Shown piece after piece: positions 1-11,984 of a stretch of DNA of 64,000 bases. Under the pieces are notes generated by a model. It searched no databases, was not told the origin of the DNA, and saw nothing but the letters and a program-made list of their open reading frames with translations. Source of the stretch: Marsupella aquatica (Eukaryota > Marchantiophyta); contig OZ316893.1 of NCBI GenBank assembly GCA_973895155.1, positions 25,358,001-25,422,000 of the forward strand, read 5' to 3'. A program made the position numbers and the translations under genes. Within the stretch, counting starts at the first letter, position 1; each line of letters starts with the position of its first letter.

Positions 1-1959
1 GAGATACCCCAGAAGAATTCGTTGAAAGTGTTTGTTTCTCCTCAGTCCACACACTTAACTGTAACAGTAATCACATGGCCTTCTCATTGAATAGGAGGCA
101 AGAAAAGTCAAGTCAAAGCTGGATCGAGTCCCAATGCTCCGTGCAGAAAACACTATTATTGGCAATCCTTCCCATCCCTTTAAGACCTTTCCTCCCTTAT
201 AGGTGTGTCCCTCACACGAGTTTTGTTTAACGCCGTTCCATTCCACCCAACACCAGGTGTTAATTTATTATTATTATTCTTTCGAGCATCTCGTCTCCTT
301 TATTTCGCACCAGTACTTCTCCCAATTCTAGGATGGCAAAATATCCAAGGATCTAAGCTCATGGGAACACAAGGACCAAACATGGTCACATTCATCGCAA
401 CGAAATTGGGATCCTGGCTGGCTTCTTATACTTTGGTCCGTGTCAATGGTCGGTGTCAATGGTCACATTGAGTATCTTTGCTCAATTTCTCCAAAAGAAT
501 CATGTCACCTTTACATGCATCGGACACTTAGGCTAGGGGCTTCTATTTTGGAACGGTAATTGTGAGCTTAGATCTTGTCAATAAATGAAAACTCCCCATC
601 ATGAATTTTGAATGGTGTGTACCATAGCATAATAGCAATGCCTTCCATTAACCTCACCGACCTCGGCTTACCCTGTCCCTCAATACTTAAAGACACCCAA
701 AAGGGCTTTGGTGTTGAAGGGTTCCGTTGCACAATCATCTCTCTCGTTTCATGTGATTGGGTGCCCAACTTCCCATGTGTAATGGAGAAATATTCCTCGA
801 GGTTTTTCATGTGGAAGGAAGGATTTAAACAACACCTCGACAATAGTGTTCACACTTCACATTTATCTTGGATTCCATGGACAGTTTGGATTGAATGAGC
901 ATCGAAAGACTCTTGTCACCATGACGAGGGCAGCATACTCAGGTGTACCATCCTTAATGTACCTCCAGGGGAAATTGGATGGAATGATGCCTTGAACTAA
1001 AAGGGGACTCAAATCTCCCACATAATTATGGGTAAATGGTGTGAGGAAATGAATGTTTTTACCGTTGTTTCAAGTCCACACATTCCCAAAATTGGATCAA
1101 TGGGGGGCACGTACCAAATGAGCCAAGTATTTAAAGGGAGCCTCACATTTGGACTGAAAGAATTGTGACAACAACTCCCTGTAGGTGGCTCCCTAAATCC
1201 TAAATGAGACGATTCCCACACCCAACAAGACTTAGCTGGCTAAGTTGTCACCTCTTCGAACTACTCATCATTTAATCCTCCTGAAATCTCACCATGAGTA
1301 TTTGACTCAACAGCTAACCATTCCTGGCATTTGTGCATAATCACCACCATACTGGCGCATCAAAGCCCTGCAGCATGATTCAAAATTCATATATTGAAAA
1401 TATTTTCACACTTGAATATTGTCGAATATAGGGCCAGAAGACCCAAGACAAACTACATGCAAGATGTGTTTGAGCCTCCCCAAAATCCTAAACCAACTAT
1501 CCATGAAACTACTGCCTAAACTTGCAAGACTTGTCAAGCCCAGACCTGCTCAACATCCTACAAATAAATTGATGACTTAAGGCTTAATGTTTCTGCACAG
1601 ATTCTCCTCAAATCCTTTTTTCACCTGTACAGTTTCCTGGCCACGTTCTGGGAAAATTTTCAAACGGACAACAACTTTACATGGAGTCTGAATCCATGCT
1701 CCACACGTTTAAAGCACTCCCGTTTCTTATGCTCCACAAGCACTTAGAAAATCTTGCAGTCTTGATTTTTGGACGGTTCCCTTCACTGCTCACCCAATCC
1801 CTCCCCCAACATCCTCAAAACTGCTCAGAAAAAAATCAGCAGCAAACCCTACTCACTATAGCTGTCTCGCAGCCTCCTAGACAGACTGGAGCTGTCTCGA
1901 CCAGTATGGCTGCTCAATTCCTCTCCACAATAGTAACATGCTTTATTGACAAGTTGAAT
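1..1959. other. Gene-free stretch
   Basis: No convincing coding region, RNA gene or repeat was recognised. The open frames here are short, lie on both strands at the same place, and show no domain or compositional sign of coding. Sequence from about 1660 onward leads into the G-rich tandem array that begins near 1960. Confidence 0.5.
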
Positions 1960-2520
1960 TTTTTTCCTGTTTCCTTTTTTTTTGGGGGGGGGGGGGGGAG
2001 AGCAAAACAACAACTCTTTCAGGGGAGTTTTCTAATTGTTTTTGTTTCTAATTAGTTTTATTATTGTTTTGAGAGCAAGCCTTGTTGACAAGTAAAAATT
2101 TCTCTTTAGTATTCTTTTGTTTTTTGGGGGTGGGGAGAGAAGCAAAACAAACATTTCTCCAAGGAAAAGTTGTGGCTTAGCTCTGGGGCTTAGGATTGTG
2201 GTTTTATTTGGCTAGGGACTTTGTATTGATTTCTCTAATTTGGTTTTTTGTGGGGGGGGGAGATGCAAAACACCTTTCCAGTGGATATTTGCGGTTTGGC
2301 TACTCGGCTTTGTATTGTTTTTCCTGGTTTATTCATTTGGGAGGTGGAAGAGGCGAAAGAATAGCTATTCAAAGGGAGATATGTGGTGTGGCCTGGGGCT
2401 TCGTATTGTTTTCTCATTATTTTTGTTTTAGTTCTTGGGGGGGGGGGGGGTTGGTACGAGAGAGAACAGAAATAACACATATCCAAGGGGAGAATTAAAT
2501 TTTGGCTATGGGGCTTATTA
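1960..2520 (+). repeat. Degenerate G-tract tandem array
   Basis: Four to five diverged units of roughly 110-130 bp. Each unit has a run of 5 to 15 G after a T-rich stretch, then GAGAG(A)AGCAAAACA-like sequence, a TTTCNAGGGGA-like segment and a GGCTTNGTATTG-like segment. Long G runs lie at about 1984-1999, 2252-2260 and 2439-2450. The open frames on both strands follow from low-complexity sequence and are not genes. The G runs could form quadruplexes on the plus strand. Confidence 0.65.
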
Positions 2521-4194
2521 GGATACTTAGGAAGCCAGCTCGTGGACGGTTGCCTGAGGGGAAGACTGGGTCTCGTCATGATGAGCTGTGTGGGCCGTTC
2601 GACAACCTTTTTTCCCAAACCCCCATTATTCATGTGTAAATATATAATAAAAGTACCCATTATAAAATGCCGTACCAACCAAAAGCAGTGCATGTTGATG
2701 TACAGTGAATGAACTACACCTCTTTCGGTCAAGACCAGAAGATATTAAACATGGTAACTTTCCCCATAAAGGGCCTGGGGCTTCGCGCCATTCATCCTGG
2801 CCCCACCACCGCCTTGGGGAAAAAAATAATACTGTTCGCTAAAACCAAAACTTGGCCAGCACATTCTCAACCTCGCTCCCAACCTCCCTGGTTACCATAC
2901 CCCTTGCCCATACAGGGCCAGACTGTACCCACTCATCGTGGTGGAGGGAGTGCCACCATCGAGTTTACACAAACACAGTGCTTCGTTTTGTGTTATTACC
3001 ATAAACAATCATGAATCTAAGTATTATCAATCTCCTGGGAACCTACTCTTCAGGGGCCACAGGGTCTAGAGTCTAGAGTGAAGCCTCTAGGTAGTGAGTC
3101 CGCCTCTAGTGTAGATAGTGACTCCGGAAGTGTAACTGAAGTTAAGGGTGACCGTGGAAAATGGGAATTGGGGGCAGGTTGAGTTCTAGAAATGATACAA
3201 CACGCTTGAATGTCATGCCCTCTATTGAGGTTCAACTAACCGGCACCAACCCTGCCTTTACAGAAACACTGGTATTTGGGCCTTGTTTTTAATATGTAGT
3301 AGGGATAAAACCAATCATGACTCAACCAATGTAATACCAATCCTGCCCAAACTTCTCCATTTTCTGTTTAGGAATTGAGTTGTGCGCGGGAAGCAATATG
3401 GATGGTGGAGATGATCCTTTTCTGTCACCATTGGATCGCCTCTAGACCCCTCCAAAGCCTGCCTGCAGCCCGGTCTTTAGTTGGTCTGGTCTGGGCTGTG
3501 CCTCCCCCATCGCCCAGGGTAACATCTTAGAATTGTGGAGTCTTGTCCTCACTTGCCCACCCCCCCCCCCCCCCACCACCTAAAACACACACACACCAAA
3601 ACAACGATAACAACTAAAGTTTGTGTACCCACTGAAGGCGGTGGGAGGGATGACACTTCTGGTGAGGAAATTTCTACATTTTGTTTCCAAAATGTCATAG
3701 GGTCACAATGAAGTCATATTTGGTTGGACCACTATGTGTAACCATTAACAAAATGAACCTGGAAACTAAGTGCTAGCTCTACTTTCCATCTGGCTCAAAA
3801 ATTGTATTGCTGCATCATATCTCCTATGCACACACCTCTTTATTATATTGTCTTCTTGAGTTTAAGTGACAAACAAGCTCCTTCTTTGTTGGTGGTCACC
3901 GAGTACTGGTGACTGCTTCCAACCTGCAACACATGCACCTTGCAATCAGTTCAGTTCAAAGTGACAATCACTGGGATGTCTCTTGAGCAATTTTATTAGG
4001 TTGAGGTCGTGGTGGTGAGGTGCAAGGAGTCCATGAAAAAAAATCAATGCTACTGTTGCCTGGAAACATTTGTCCACAATATCAATCCATCCCCTTTTTG
4101 CCAATTTTTCTGATTACTTTGTCTTCAAGTGTCCTAGGAACTTAGTTGTCTCTGTGTAATCAAATAGCTACGCCCCTCACCACTCTTAGTGCTA
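2521..4194. other. Gene-free stretch with a C-tract and a diverged repeat
   Basis: No gene was recognised. A run of C followed by CA-rich sequence lies at about 3558-3595. Sequence at about 3050-3235 (AGGGTCTAGAGT..., then a CTTGAATGTCATGCCCTCT-like segment) resembles about 7910-8110, so it is another copy of the repeat that leads into the 8 kb tandem array. Confidence 0.45.
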
Positions 4195-4445
4195 TCATAA
4201 TATTAGCGTAAGTGGGAATTAATGTTAGTAACCATAAGAGGGGGCCCAGGGGTTAGGGAATTTCTGCGCTAATTCATGCATCCTAGGGCCAAGGAGTCTC
4301 ACCTAGATTTTCATGCCAAACCTGCAGGAGCACCCACCTTGCTGCATGGTGCAAAAGACAATTGTTCGAGATGCATGAATTTTTATTTAGGTAACACTAA
4401 TTCATGAGTATAGCCAACTATTTGCTTCACCTGAATGAACCTACT
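4195..4445 (+). repeat. Dispersed repeat, copy 1 (partner at 54305-54530)
   Basis: The order of short conserved blocks matches 54305-54530: AAGAGGGG..., TAGGGCCAAGGA, a GGGCACCCACCTTG-like block, then TTAGGTAACACT and TTTGCTTCACC. Both copies are in the same orientation and are well diverged. No open frame is shared, so this is an old noncoding interspersed repeat of unknown class. Confidence 0.5.
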
Positions 4446-5602
4446 TGAAGAATTCTAATTGAAAGGAATAGTGGAGTCTTCGGTTTATAGACTACTTTGA
4501 TAAAGGGTGAGAGAGAGATTTACTGTCCCAACTCTCAAGGTTGCCAAAATCTTGTTTGGACCTTCTTTTCTAACTGACATAAAGGTGTCCTGACACTAAC
4601 CACCCGACTATAACCATATATGATATATCACACTATGTCTTTAGCACATCGAGAGCACCACTACTCCAATTACTATTTCAGTTGTTTGTCCTATCCATTA
4701 TCTTCGGGCACCCTATCCCAAAACGATTTTGGAAATCACTGCATTTCCAGCATACGGATAGCTGCCTATGGGGTTTTCTCCATTTCCTGCACTTGTTCAT
4801 TAGAAGACAAAAGAAAGAAGAAATCAAGCCTGGAGAACTATAGCATCGACAAACAACTTGGATAGACCATCACAACCAGGATGGACTATTTTCAAACATT
4901 GCTCTGAACTCAGATAGTATGATTCCTTTCTATAAATATTAACACTCTCATGGGTCTCTAAAGCTGCTAGCTCCATCCAAGTTTCATGATTGTGGTCCAT
5001 GTAAGCAGTATATGCAGGTTGCCGCAGCCCATCTGATCATCAAGTCAAACATTGTGGTTTATGGCATCTCCTGTTTCTAAGTGTCCTCCTGGTAATTGAA
5101 CAAAATATGGTCTAATACATCACTCCATACCATGATAAACCTAATGATTCTGTTCAAATCACTCAGTGTGATTAGTAATACATTGTACATTGTCATATTT
5201 TGATGTGCAATTACAAGGATGCCAAAACGCCCTACTCCCCTCCCCCCACTTCCCTGACCACAAAAGGCTCCAAACCCCAAGTTAAGTAACCAACATATAT
5301 AATTGTCTTGAGTATGGTTGAGTCCAAGCATGTCTCACCTCCTCTATTGTCACCTTTGTGTCTTTCTTTACACTGAATGTTTGTATTACTCTGGTGTGAT
5401 CGGCTGTTGGTTTCCTGACTTGTTTTGAGTGATCTACAAAGTACCTGATTGGTCCCACATTGTCCGAAGTAAGACTGCTTGACATTTCTCTCCCCACTGT
5501 TTCATTTGTTATTATGGTCTCTTGAATTTTTATGGTGTGACTCTGGGTATCCGTCACTGCAACCAATGGACTTCTAACTCCTTGCATTAGGTGCAGTGAA
5601 TT
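4446..5602. other. Gene-free stretch
   Basis: Nothing was recognised. A minus-strand open frame of 101 codons at 5282-5587 has no recognisable domain and no supporting context. It is treated as chance. Confidence 0.4.
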
Positions 5603-5618
5603 CTACTTGCCCATTTTT

Positions 5619-6066
5619 TGGGGTAGTGAGGATCATCAGTTATCACTGGCTGTTACCTGATATCAGTTATCAATTTTGTCGCCTTGAAAATTTTGAATCT
5701 CGGCTGAGCAGCTGAGATGGGGCCTTCACACTTACGCGCATCTCAACTGACCTCGCCAAGATTGGCGTACGGACAAAAAAATGGAAACAAAATTAAAAAC
5801 TATTTTTTTGAAAAATTCTCCAAAAAACTTCCGGCAAAATTCCATGTCCGTACCATATGGACACCTGGCCATCTCGGCTGGTCTCGCCGAGATGTGGTAT
5901 CTGTATGGTACGGACACCCATAGTGAAAAAAATTCCAAAAAAAGTTCTTTTTCTCCATCAAATTTTGCATTTGTTTTGGCACCGCAACTTGGCGGTCTCT
6001 CTGAGATGACGTGCTGACTGATATCAGCTCAACTGATGGAGATGACTGATAACTGATGATATAACC
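5619..6066. mobile_element. MITE-like inverted-repeat element with 16-bp flanking duplication
   Basis: A 448-bp insert is flanked by perfect copies of CTACTTGCCCATTTTT (5603-5618 and 6067-6082). The termini are inverted around ATCATCAGTTATCA (5632-5645 against 6047-6060). The interior holds a second inverted pair, TGTCCGTACCATA near 5845 and TATGGTACGGACA near 5907, around a CTCGGC...GCCGAG hairpin. There is no coding capacity: the open frames on both strands are by-products of the palindrome. The long direct repeat is unusual for a cut-and-paste MITE, whose TSDs are normally 2-10 bp. Confidence 0.7.
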
Positions 6067-6188
6067 CTACTTGCCCATTTTTCAATACAATGTTTTTAAT
6101 CAGGATCCAAAGATATCTTTATTTGTTTGCTAGGGATGGGGAGTGAGGCAAGGAACAAGACACATATTTGTAGGGGTTGGAGTGTCCG

Positions 6189-6458
6189 TACTTCACTTTC
6201 CAAGACCTCAGGGGCCATAAAAGGATTCCAATAATGCTCTCAGCCCCATGACACTAAATTTGAGTGTGAAATGAACTCCAATTTGCTTTGGTGAAAAAAC
6301 TTCATTAGAACACGACTTAGAAGATGTTGGGGGCACTTATGAGGTTTTTCCACCAAAGCAAATTGGAGTGCCATTTCACACACTAAATATAGTGTCCGGG
6401 GGCTGGAATCATGTTTTGGTTCCTTCTATGGCACCCAAGGTCTTGTAAAGTGAATTAC
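6189..6458. mobile_element. Foldback element with arms of about 120 bp
   Basis: The left arm, starting TTCACTTTCCAAGACCT, pairs with the right arm, ending AGGTCTTGTAAAGTGAA. The best-matching core is CTCCAATTTGCTTTGGTG against CACCAAAGCAAATTGGAG. The loop is about 30-40 bp. There is no gene. A transcript would fold into one long imperfect hairpin, so a small-RNA precursor is conceivable but not shown. Confidence 0.65.
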
Positions 6459-6670
6459 AGTCAGTGGTGTCAGGTTAATGTTTTAAAAGACAGATTGGGG
6501 ACCCATTTAACCTGAATGTCAGGGTATTCTTTGGCCAAAGTCCTTGTAGATTTGACAAGAGGAAATCTTATGAAGGACCTGTGGGTCACCTTTTAATGCA
6601 AATGAATTTCAAAATAGGAATGTACCAAAGGGCAAGAAGAAGAGACCTCCATTAGAGGTAGTTCAAAATC

Positions 6671-6945
6671 TGGTCAGTTGACCAGGGGATTAGCCTTGCT
6701 AGAACCGGAGGTCCCAGGTTCAATCCCCCCTCCACACGCAAGGGGTGGAGGGTATGTGTGTATGTGTGGGGTGGGGTGGGGTGGGGTGGGATGTAGTGGT
6801 GGGAGTCCTGGTGTCTCCTGAGCCCCTGGCTGGTCCACTTTGGAGTCCTGGCTCAACTCTCTCTCCCTCCTGGTATGGGTCGCTGGTGGAGATCTGGGTA
6901 TCTCCTGGCAGCATGTGACACATAAAGGAGTACAATTCCCCTCCA
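6671..6945 (+). repeat. tRNA-derived SINE-like segment
   Basis: A box-A-like TGGTCAGTTG at 6671 and a box-B-like GGTTCAATCC at 6717 are spaced as in a tRNA gene. Between them is GAGGTCCCAGGTTCAA, which looks like the variable loop and T arm of a tRNA. No proper acceptor stem or CCA-end context is seen, and a (GGGGT)n tract follows at about 6766-6790, so a SINE or tRNA pseudogene fits better than a working tRNA. The 3' limit is uncertain. Confidence 0.45.
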
Positions 6946-7059
6946 AAGAATTTACTTCATATTTTCCACATGCTTTTCAATCAACACCATAGTCTGATTG
7001 TCACACTAACTCACCTTTTCTTACAGAGCCCCATTGAGACTTGCCGAATCTTCTCCAGA

Positions 7060-7260
7060 GGTCATTGTGAATTAATGAGATATGCTTGATGGACCCCTTC
7101 CAGTAAATGGACCCCTTCCAGTAAAAGTTTACCTGATGGACCCACACAACTTTTTTCAAATCTAAGTGAGACATACAATGTGTTCTTATAGGGGTTCTTC
7201 TAAAGTGAGATATTGGATACTAGGACCAAACCGGGTTAACCATGACTACAGACTTTTGAA
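7060..7260 (+). repeat. Dispersed repeat family L, copy 1
   Basis: It contains TGCTTGATGGACCC, CTTATAGGGGTTCTTCTAAAGTGAG and related blocks that recur at 11985-12240 and, inverted, at 14230-14440. A short local duplication of ATGGACCCCTTCCAGTAAA is also present (7090-7130). There is no coding potential. Confidence 0.5.
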
Positions 7261-8039
7261 CCATGAACTCTCTACTCCGTTGAACCATGCATGATTATAG
7301 GGTTTTTTTACCACAAACTGTGCGCGGCCAAACCGCATGCGTTGAATGGCGCTCGTCGTCGACATTGTTGTTGGTACAGGCCACTCAGTGCCATGCCGTC
7401 CAAACCAAAAGTGAAAGACACTGATGTGAATGCCTTCCAATTTGTAAACCTCATCTATAATCCACCATTTTACCCCTGCCCAACAAGCAAATGTGAGCAA
7501 AACGCCCAAGAGCCAAAGAAAAATGCAAAGTATCAATTGGAGTCAATCTCCATGTTAATTTTCAAAAAATACAAGTTTTGGTCATTGACCCCTGCTCTAA
7601 CGGTACAAGTGAGCCAAACACCAACGAGCAATTAAATTGAACTTATTGTGCCGCTGAAGACTGTCCACATTTTCTTCCAAATTGACCAGCCTTGGCCATT
7701 TACCACCACAATGAACTGCCCAACTACATGGTAAGTCAGGGCAAAAAAACAGTGCAATTTATTTTTTAGGCGAACTCACCATATACGGATCATTAAGAAG
7801 GTGTCCAAGTTGCAAAAATAGTTTCCTGACTTTCCATCAAGTATAAGTTTAGTGGCAGGCCTGGGGTCCATCAAGGATATACCTGTTTTGAGTTGCCTAG
7901 TTCTCCTTACCATTGAGAGCCTATGGTCTAGATTGAAACCTCTAGACCTTGACTATGGGGGTGGAACTGGAGTTGGGGGTGCAGTTGGAAAAGAGGGGCA
8001 GAGAGATCCTCTGATATTAAATGGTGCAAGGTGTGAGCA
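7261..8039. other. Gene-free stretch
   Basis: Open frames overlap on both strands at 7246-7635 but have no recognisable domain. Sequence at about 7890-7990 is related to 3050-3180. No gene is called. Confidence 0.4.
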
Positions 8040-8680
8040 ATCACTGGAAACCAATTGAGAGTGAATGGGTGAACCAACAATGGGCTTGAATGTTGTCACC
8101 TCTATTTATGTTGAAAGAACTGGCAGTGAGGGTAGTTCCTTGAAAGGACAGGAGTTGGTGATTGGGGGATGGGCTTAATGTACTCACAGATATCACATTC
8201 AAACAATGAAAGAAAGGGTAGCAAACCTAATTCCTTATAAAAACATGAATTGGTCAATGGGCAATGGACTTGAATGTACTCACCTCTCTTTACATTATTT
8301 CAAAGAATGTCAAAGTAGTTCCTTAAAAATTTGGAATCAGTGAATGGGCAACGGTGGCTTGAATGTCCTCACCTCTGTTTGCCTTCAAATAATGGGCATT
8401 GAGGATAGGTCCTTAAAAAAGTATGAATCAGAGAGTAGGCTTAATATTTTGCACCTATATTTACATTCAAAGAACATGTAGTCAGGCTAAAATAATTAAA
8501 TGTGAATCAGTGAAAGGGCAAAGGGGCCTGAATGTCCTACTTACTTTCAAACAGGTAGTCAAGTTAGTTCCTTAAATAAAGTGCTTGATGGACGCAGACA
8601 GGCTTGAATGCAATTACCTCCATTTATGTCAAAGAGGCAAGTCAAGCTCGTTTCTGGAAAAATGAACACTGTTCTTTTTG
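8040..8680 (+). repeat. Highly degenerate tandem array of about 90-100 bp units
   Basis: About seven diverged units carry, in order, GTGAATGGGCAA, GGCTTGAATGT, TCACCTCT, ATTTAC, TTCAAAGAA and AGTTCCTTAAA. Copies differ greatly in length and sequence, so the array is old. It holds no open frame. Confidence 0.6.
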
Positions 8681-9379
8681 ATAGGTATTACTCATACTTT
8701 TTCTGGCTCAAGAATTAGTGTTATTTCGGTCTCATGAGGAGAATAATTTGAAACAAAATCTTTGAAAAAATTCACAAGAATTAGTGTTATTTTAGACTCA
8801 TGATCAGCCATTTTTACTAGTAGGGAGTGGAAACACCTACTTGAAAAAACCGGCAAATATTAGTGTCAATTTGAATAAAGATCACTTTCACCAAAATGAA
8901 TGTGAAAACGCTAAGTTTTACATGCACTAATTAAGCTGAAGAATATTTTGACATCCAAATAATGGGAGTTAGGCGAGTTCCTTTTTCAAATTCTTCTACT
9001 TACTTACAAAAAACGGGCAAAAAAGCTACTCTAGTGCCTGAAACGGGTAAACGGACTAATGTAGTTTTCTTTAGTGACAAAAGTTTGCCAAATTTCATCT
9101 CCCCAGAAATCTTTTGCCACTTTTGGCAAAAACCTGCTACTATTTCTATTTTCTCTGTCTCATTAGCCGGTTCCACATAATCACAGACCTCATTAGCCAG
9201 AATGTAATGGTCCGCCTTAAATCCAGGCAGATCCGACGGTCATGAATCAATTGAATAGTGAATCTTTTGAGCATATTCTCCTTCACACACCATCCATTCT
9301 CCATTCTAGTGAAAAAGAAAATCCTTAAAAAATACGCTGTTAAACACTTAACAGGCTAATGTAGTTTTCTTTTGGAAAA
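8681..9379. other. Gene-free stretch with a small local duplication
   Basis: AAGAATTAGTGTTATTT followed by CTCATGA occurs twice, near 8710 and 8777. TAGTTTTCTTT blocks recur near 9060 and 9360. A 72-codon open frame at 8962-9180 has no recognisable domain. Confidence 0.4.
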
Positions 9380-9680
9380 CACCTGCTGCTTTTCAAAGTC
9401 CTGCCAACCGGTTCCCTCGGGCATCGGACTGTTTGTTCCTTGGACCGGGTCAAGAGCTGCCCCATTACCCCAAGATGCACGCACTTTCGACGGCCCCGCG
9501 ATCACCGGCCCGTCTTTCGAAAAGAAATGTTTTCGTTCGAGGCTGAGAATGGAGCCTTTTTTAGTCGTTTCTTTCTTTTGTTCCGATGTTGGCGTTGGGT
9601 TAAAGCGCTAAATAATTCCGACTGCCCGGTTGGCGCTATCCTCAGATGGGCATGACTTGATTTATAGCCCCGGATGAATT
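9380..9680. other. CpG-rich patch
   Basis: This segment is clearly richer in CG dinucleotides than its surroundings, with many CGG, CGA and CGC words. Open frames exist on both strands but none is recognisable. It could be a recently arrived element or a promoter that has escaped methylation decay; the sequence does not decide. Confidence 0.35.
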
Positions 9681-10479
9681 GAATGACGCTTTGTCTTATT
9701 AGGAGAGGCCGCATTTTATTTGGTGTGCTGTTATTAAGGCTCCCGTACTTTGTTTTAGTACTGTCCGTCATCTGTGCCGCACACTCGAGTCAACATAGCT
9801 TTGACTGGGGCCCCAGACAAAATAACCATGCTATGCTCTAAGGTTTAGGGTCACCTTATGAGGAGGAGAAGATGCTACGAATGTATATAATTATCTTTTC
9901 TAGACTAAACTTGAACCCTTATATCTCCCTGTTTTCGATTGTTAAGACGGGGTGGGAAACTGGCTAGTGGGGGTTGTGGCGGGGTGTCTAATGTAGTTAA
10001 ATATAGCCAATTTTAGCGCAAAGTGGCTAATGCTTTTTAGAGAGGTCAGAGGTGCAATCTAGCAAATTTTCACACAAAAAAAATTACTGTTTATAGCTCT
10101 CTAGTGCCATTTTACCGCACATTTTCTTTAAGCCTGTTTCTAGCTGGGTATGGCATTACAATGTTCACCTCAACCTGTGTTACTGACAATGTTCCTCCTT
10201 AGTTACTATCTGAGGTGAATATTGAAAAGCCCTCCTAATTACTCACCCTGAAATTTTATTTACCTTAGAGAAACTAATTTAGAAGTGTAGATTTCTATAT
10301 ACTGACCAGTTTACTCCACAATTGTTGCCTAATGGAAAGGAGGTGGATGCCCCAGGTTTGGCAGAACATCCTTACCCCTAGTATGATCGAATATTACTGT
10401 TAGTAAACCTAATTTCCCACTCACAGTACTTGGATGTGAAGACTAATAGAGGTCCTTTGTGTGGGGCTCTCAGGCACTT
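9681..10479. other. Gene-free stretch
   Basis: No gene, RNA or ordered repeat was recognised. The sequence is AT-rich and noncoding in appearance. Confidence 0.4.
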
Positions 10480-10720
10480 TGATTTGTGGTCGTCATGGTG
10501 ATTTCCCCTTGGTTTCCCCGTTTATTGGGTCTTCTGCCTTTTGGAACTTGTCTCCTCGTTAGGTATTTTAGTCTGTTACATTATCTTACATCTTATGGCT
10601 GCCACTGGCTGCCTCCTCTTCCCATCTCCACCAGCGTATCTTCTTTTTGCTCCCTTCTTTTGCATTTGGTTTTGCCCACTTGGGACCTCTTTTGTTTATT
10701 CTTTTGTACTCTGTTTGGCC
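10480..10720 (-). repeat. Dispersed repeat family P, minus-strand copy
   Basis: On the minus strand this reads GGAGACAAG...GAAGACCCAATAAACGGGGAAA. The same order of blocks is found at 15075-15200, 52575-52800, 53180-53280, 55070-55160 and 58970-59070 on the plus strand and at 48950-49095 on the minus strand. A T-rich plus-strand open frame here arises from the reversed repeat and is not a gene. Confidence 0.5.
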
Positions 10721-11984
10721 CTTTTCTATAAAAAGTCTGTGTATGTTTCTAAGGGTTAGTTTTCTTATGTGTCTTTAGGGATGTAAATATGTTAGAATAA
10801 TTTTTTACCCTTAAGATCTTCCTAGATTTTCTGGAAACATATGCCGGCTTTTTAGGCACGACAACCTGGAAAACTTTGTTTGATGGAAATCCTGAAAACA
10901 CATGTGTTCGCTATGCGTGTCAGCTAAATACCAAAAAACCTAGATTGCTTTTCACTAAGAGAGCTCTGTAGTATAGGTTAGAGCATTTTAGAGGCAATGA
11001 TAAGGACTGTGAGTGCTGGCCTATGAGGACCCCCTGGCCTGACTAGTGCCATTCATTGGGTGTGTCTCTACCTTTGTTGGTCGTGTTGTTTAGGCTTTTG
11101 TCCCCTTGGGTGTTATTGACAGCCCTGCACCCCTCCCCGCATCCACCCCCCTAAAAAAACATTAAAAAATAAATAAAGTAGATTGAAAGTATTTGGCTGG
11201 GACCTGCCAAAGTCTATAACCAGTTTAAAGTAACTCTCTACAATCTAACAAGGTTACAAGCTAAGGTATGCATTAATCAATGAGATAGGTGTCGGGGCCT
11301 CAGAGAGGATTCATTGAGTGCAGATGTTGGATGAGTGAGCTTGGTAGAAGGTAGACTACGAGTCTCTACCAAAAAAGTTACTGTAGATTTGGATGACATT
11401 TCCTGTTGCAATGTTAAAGGAATTTGGAACAAGTGTAAACTCTCCTATCATATGGACAAAGACTTTGTCTCAAACTTTAATGCTTTCAATGGGAGGTATG
11501 TAACATTGCATGAATCATTCCGATTCTCTAGAGTAAATGCTATCATGTGTATTGCAAAGAACTTTTGGGTTTTCAGTGTTGACCATTACCAAAAACATTG
11601 AACCCACAGTACTTGAGTGCCTCCCCTGCCTTTACTCAATCTATGCTCAAAATAATTGACATTTAATTACTTCTATGCTATCGAGAATTTTTGAAGATGA
11701 ACAATTGAATCCACCAAAACTTTCATTCGACATTGATCTGCGATTGAACAAACTTGAGTGTATAAATTCTCCAAACATAATCAGTGTAGTTTGATCATTA
11801 AATCTTAAGAGCTGATGGATGGATGATGGAAAGAAGGTTGGTGCCCCAGATTCCACATGTAGGAAACAGTGTAGAAAGGCCCCATTCCTCTTTTATTGTT
11901 AGTGACACCAATTTTCCAGTTACTCATTAGATGCTAACACTAATAGCCATTAGGGGTGTTAGCATTACAATTTGGAGTCATAAG
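10721..11984. other. Gene-free stretch
   Basis: No recognisable gene. A plus-strand open frame of 88 codons at 11335-11601 starts with an ATG-like context but matches nothing I know and lacks neighbours. It is left uncalled. Confidence 0.4.

Noticed and set aside
2196-2732. Overlapping open frames on both strands at 2.2-2.7 kb
   Set aside because: They follow from G/C-tract tandem repeats and differ between units.
6671-6730. A functional tRNA gene
   Set aside because: Box A and B are present but no acceptor stem or complete cloverleaf could be drawn.
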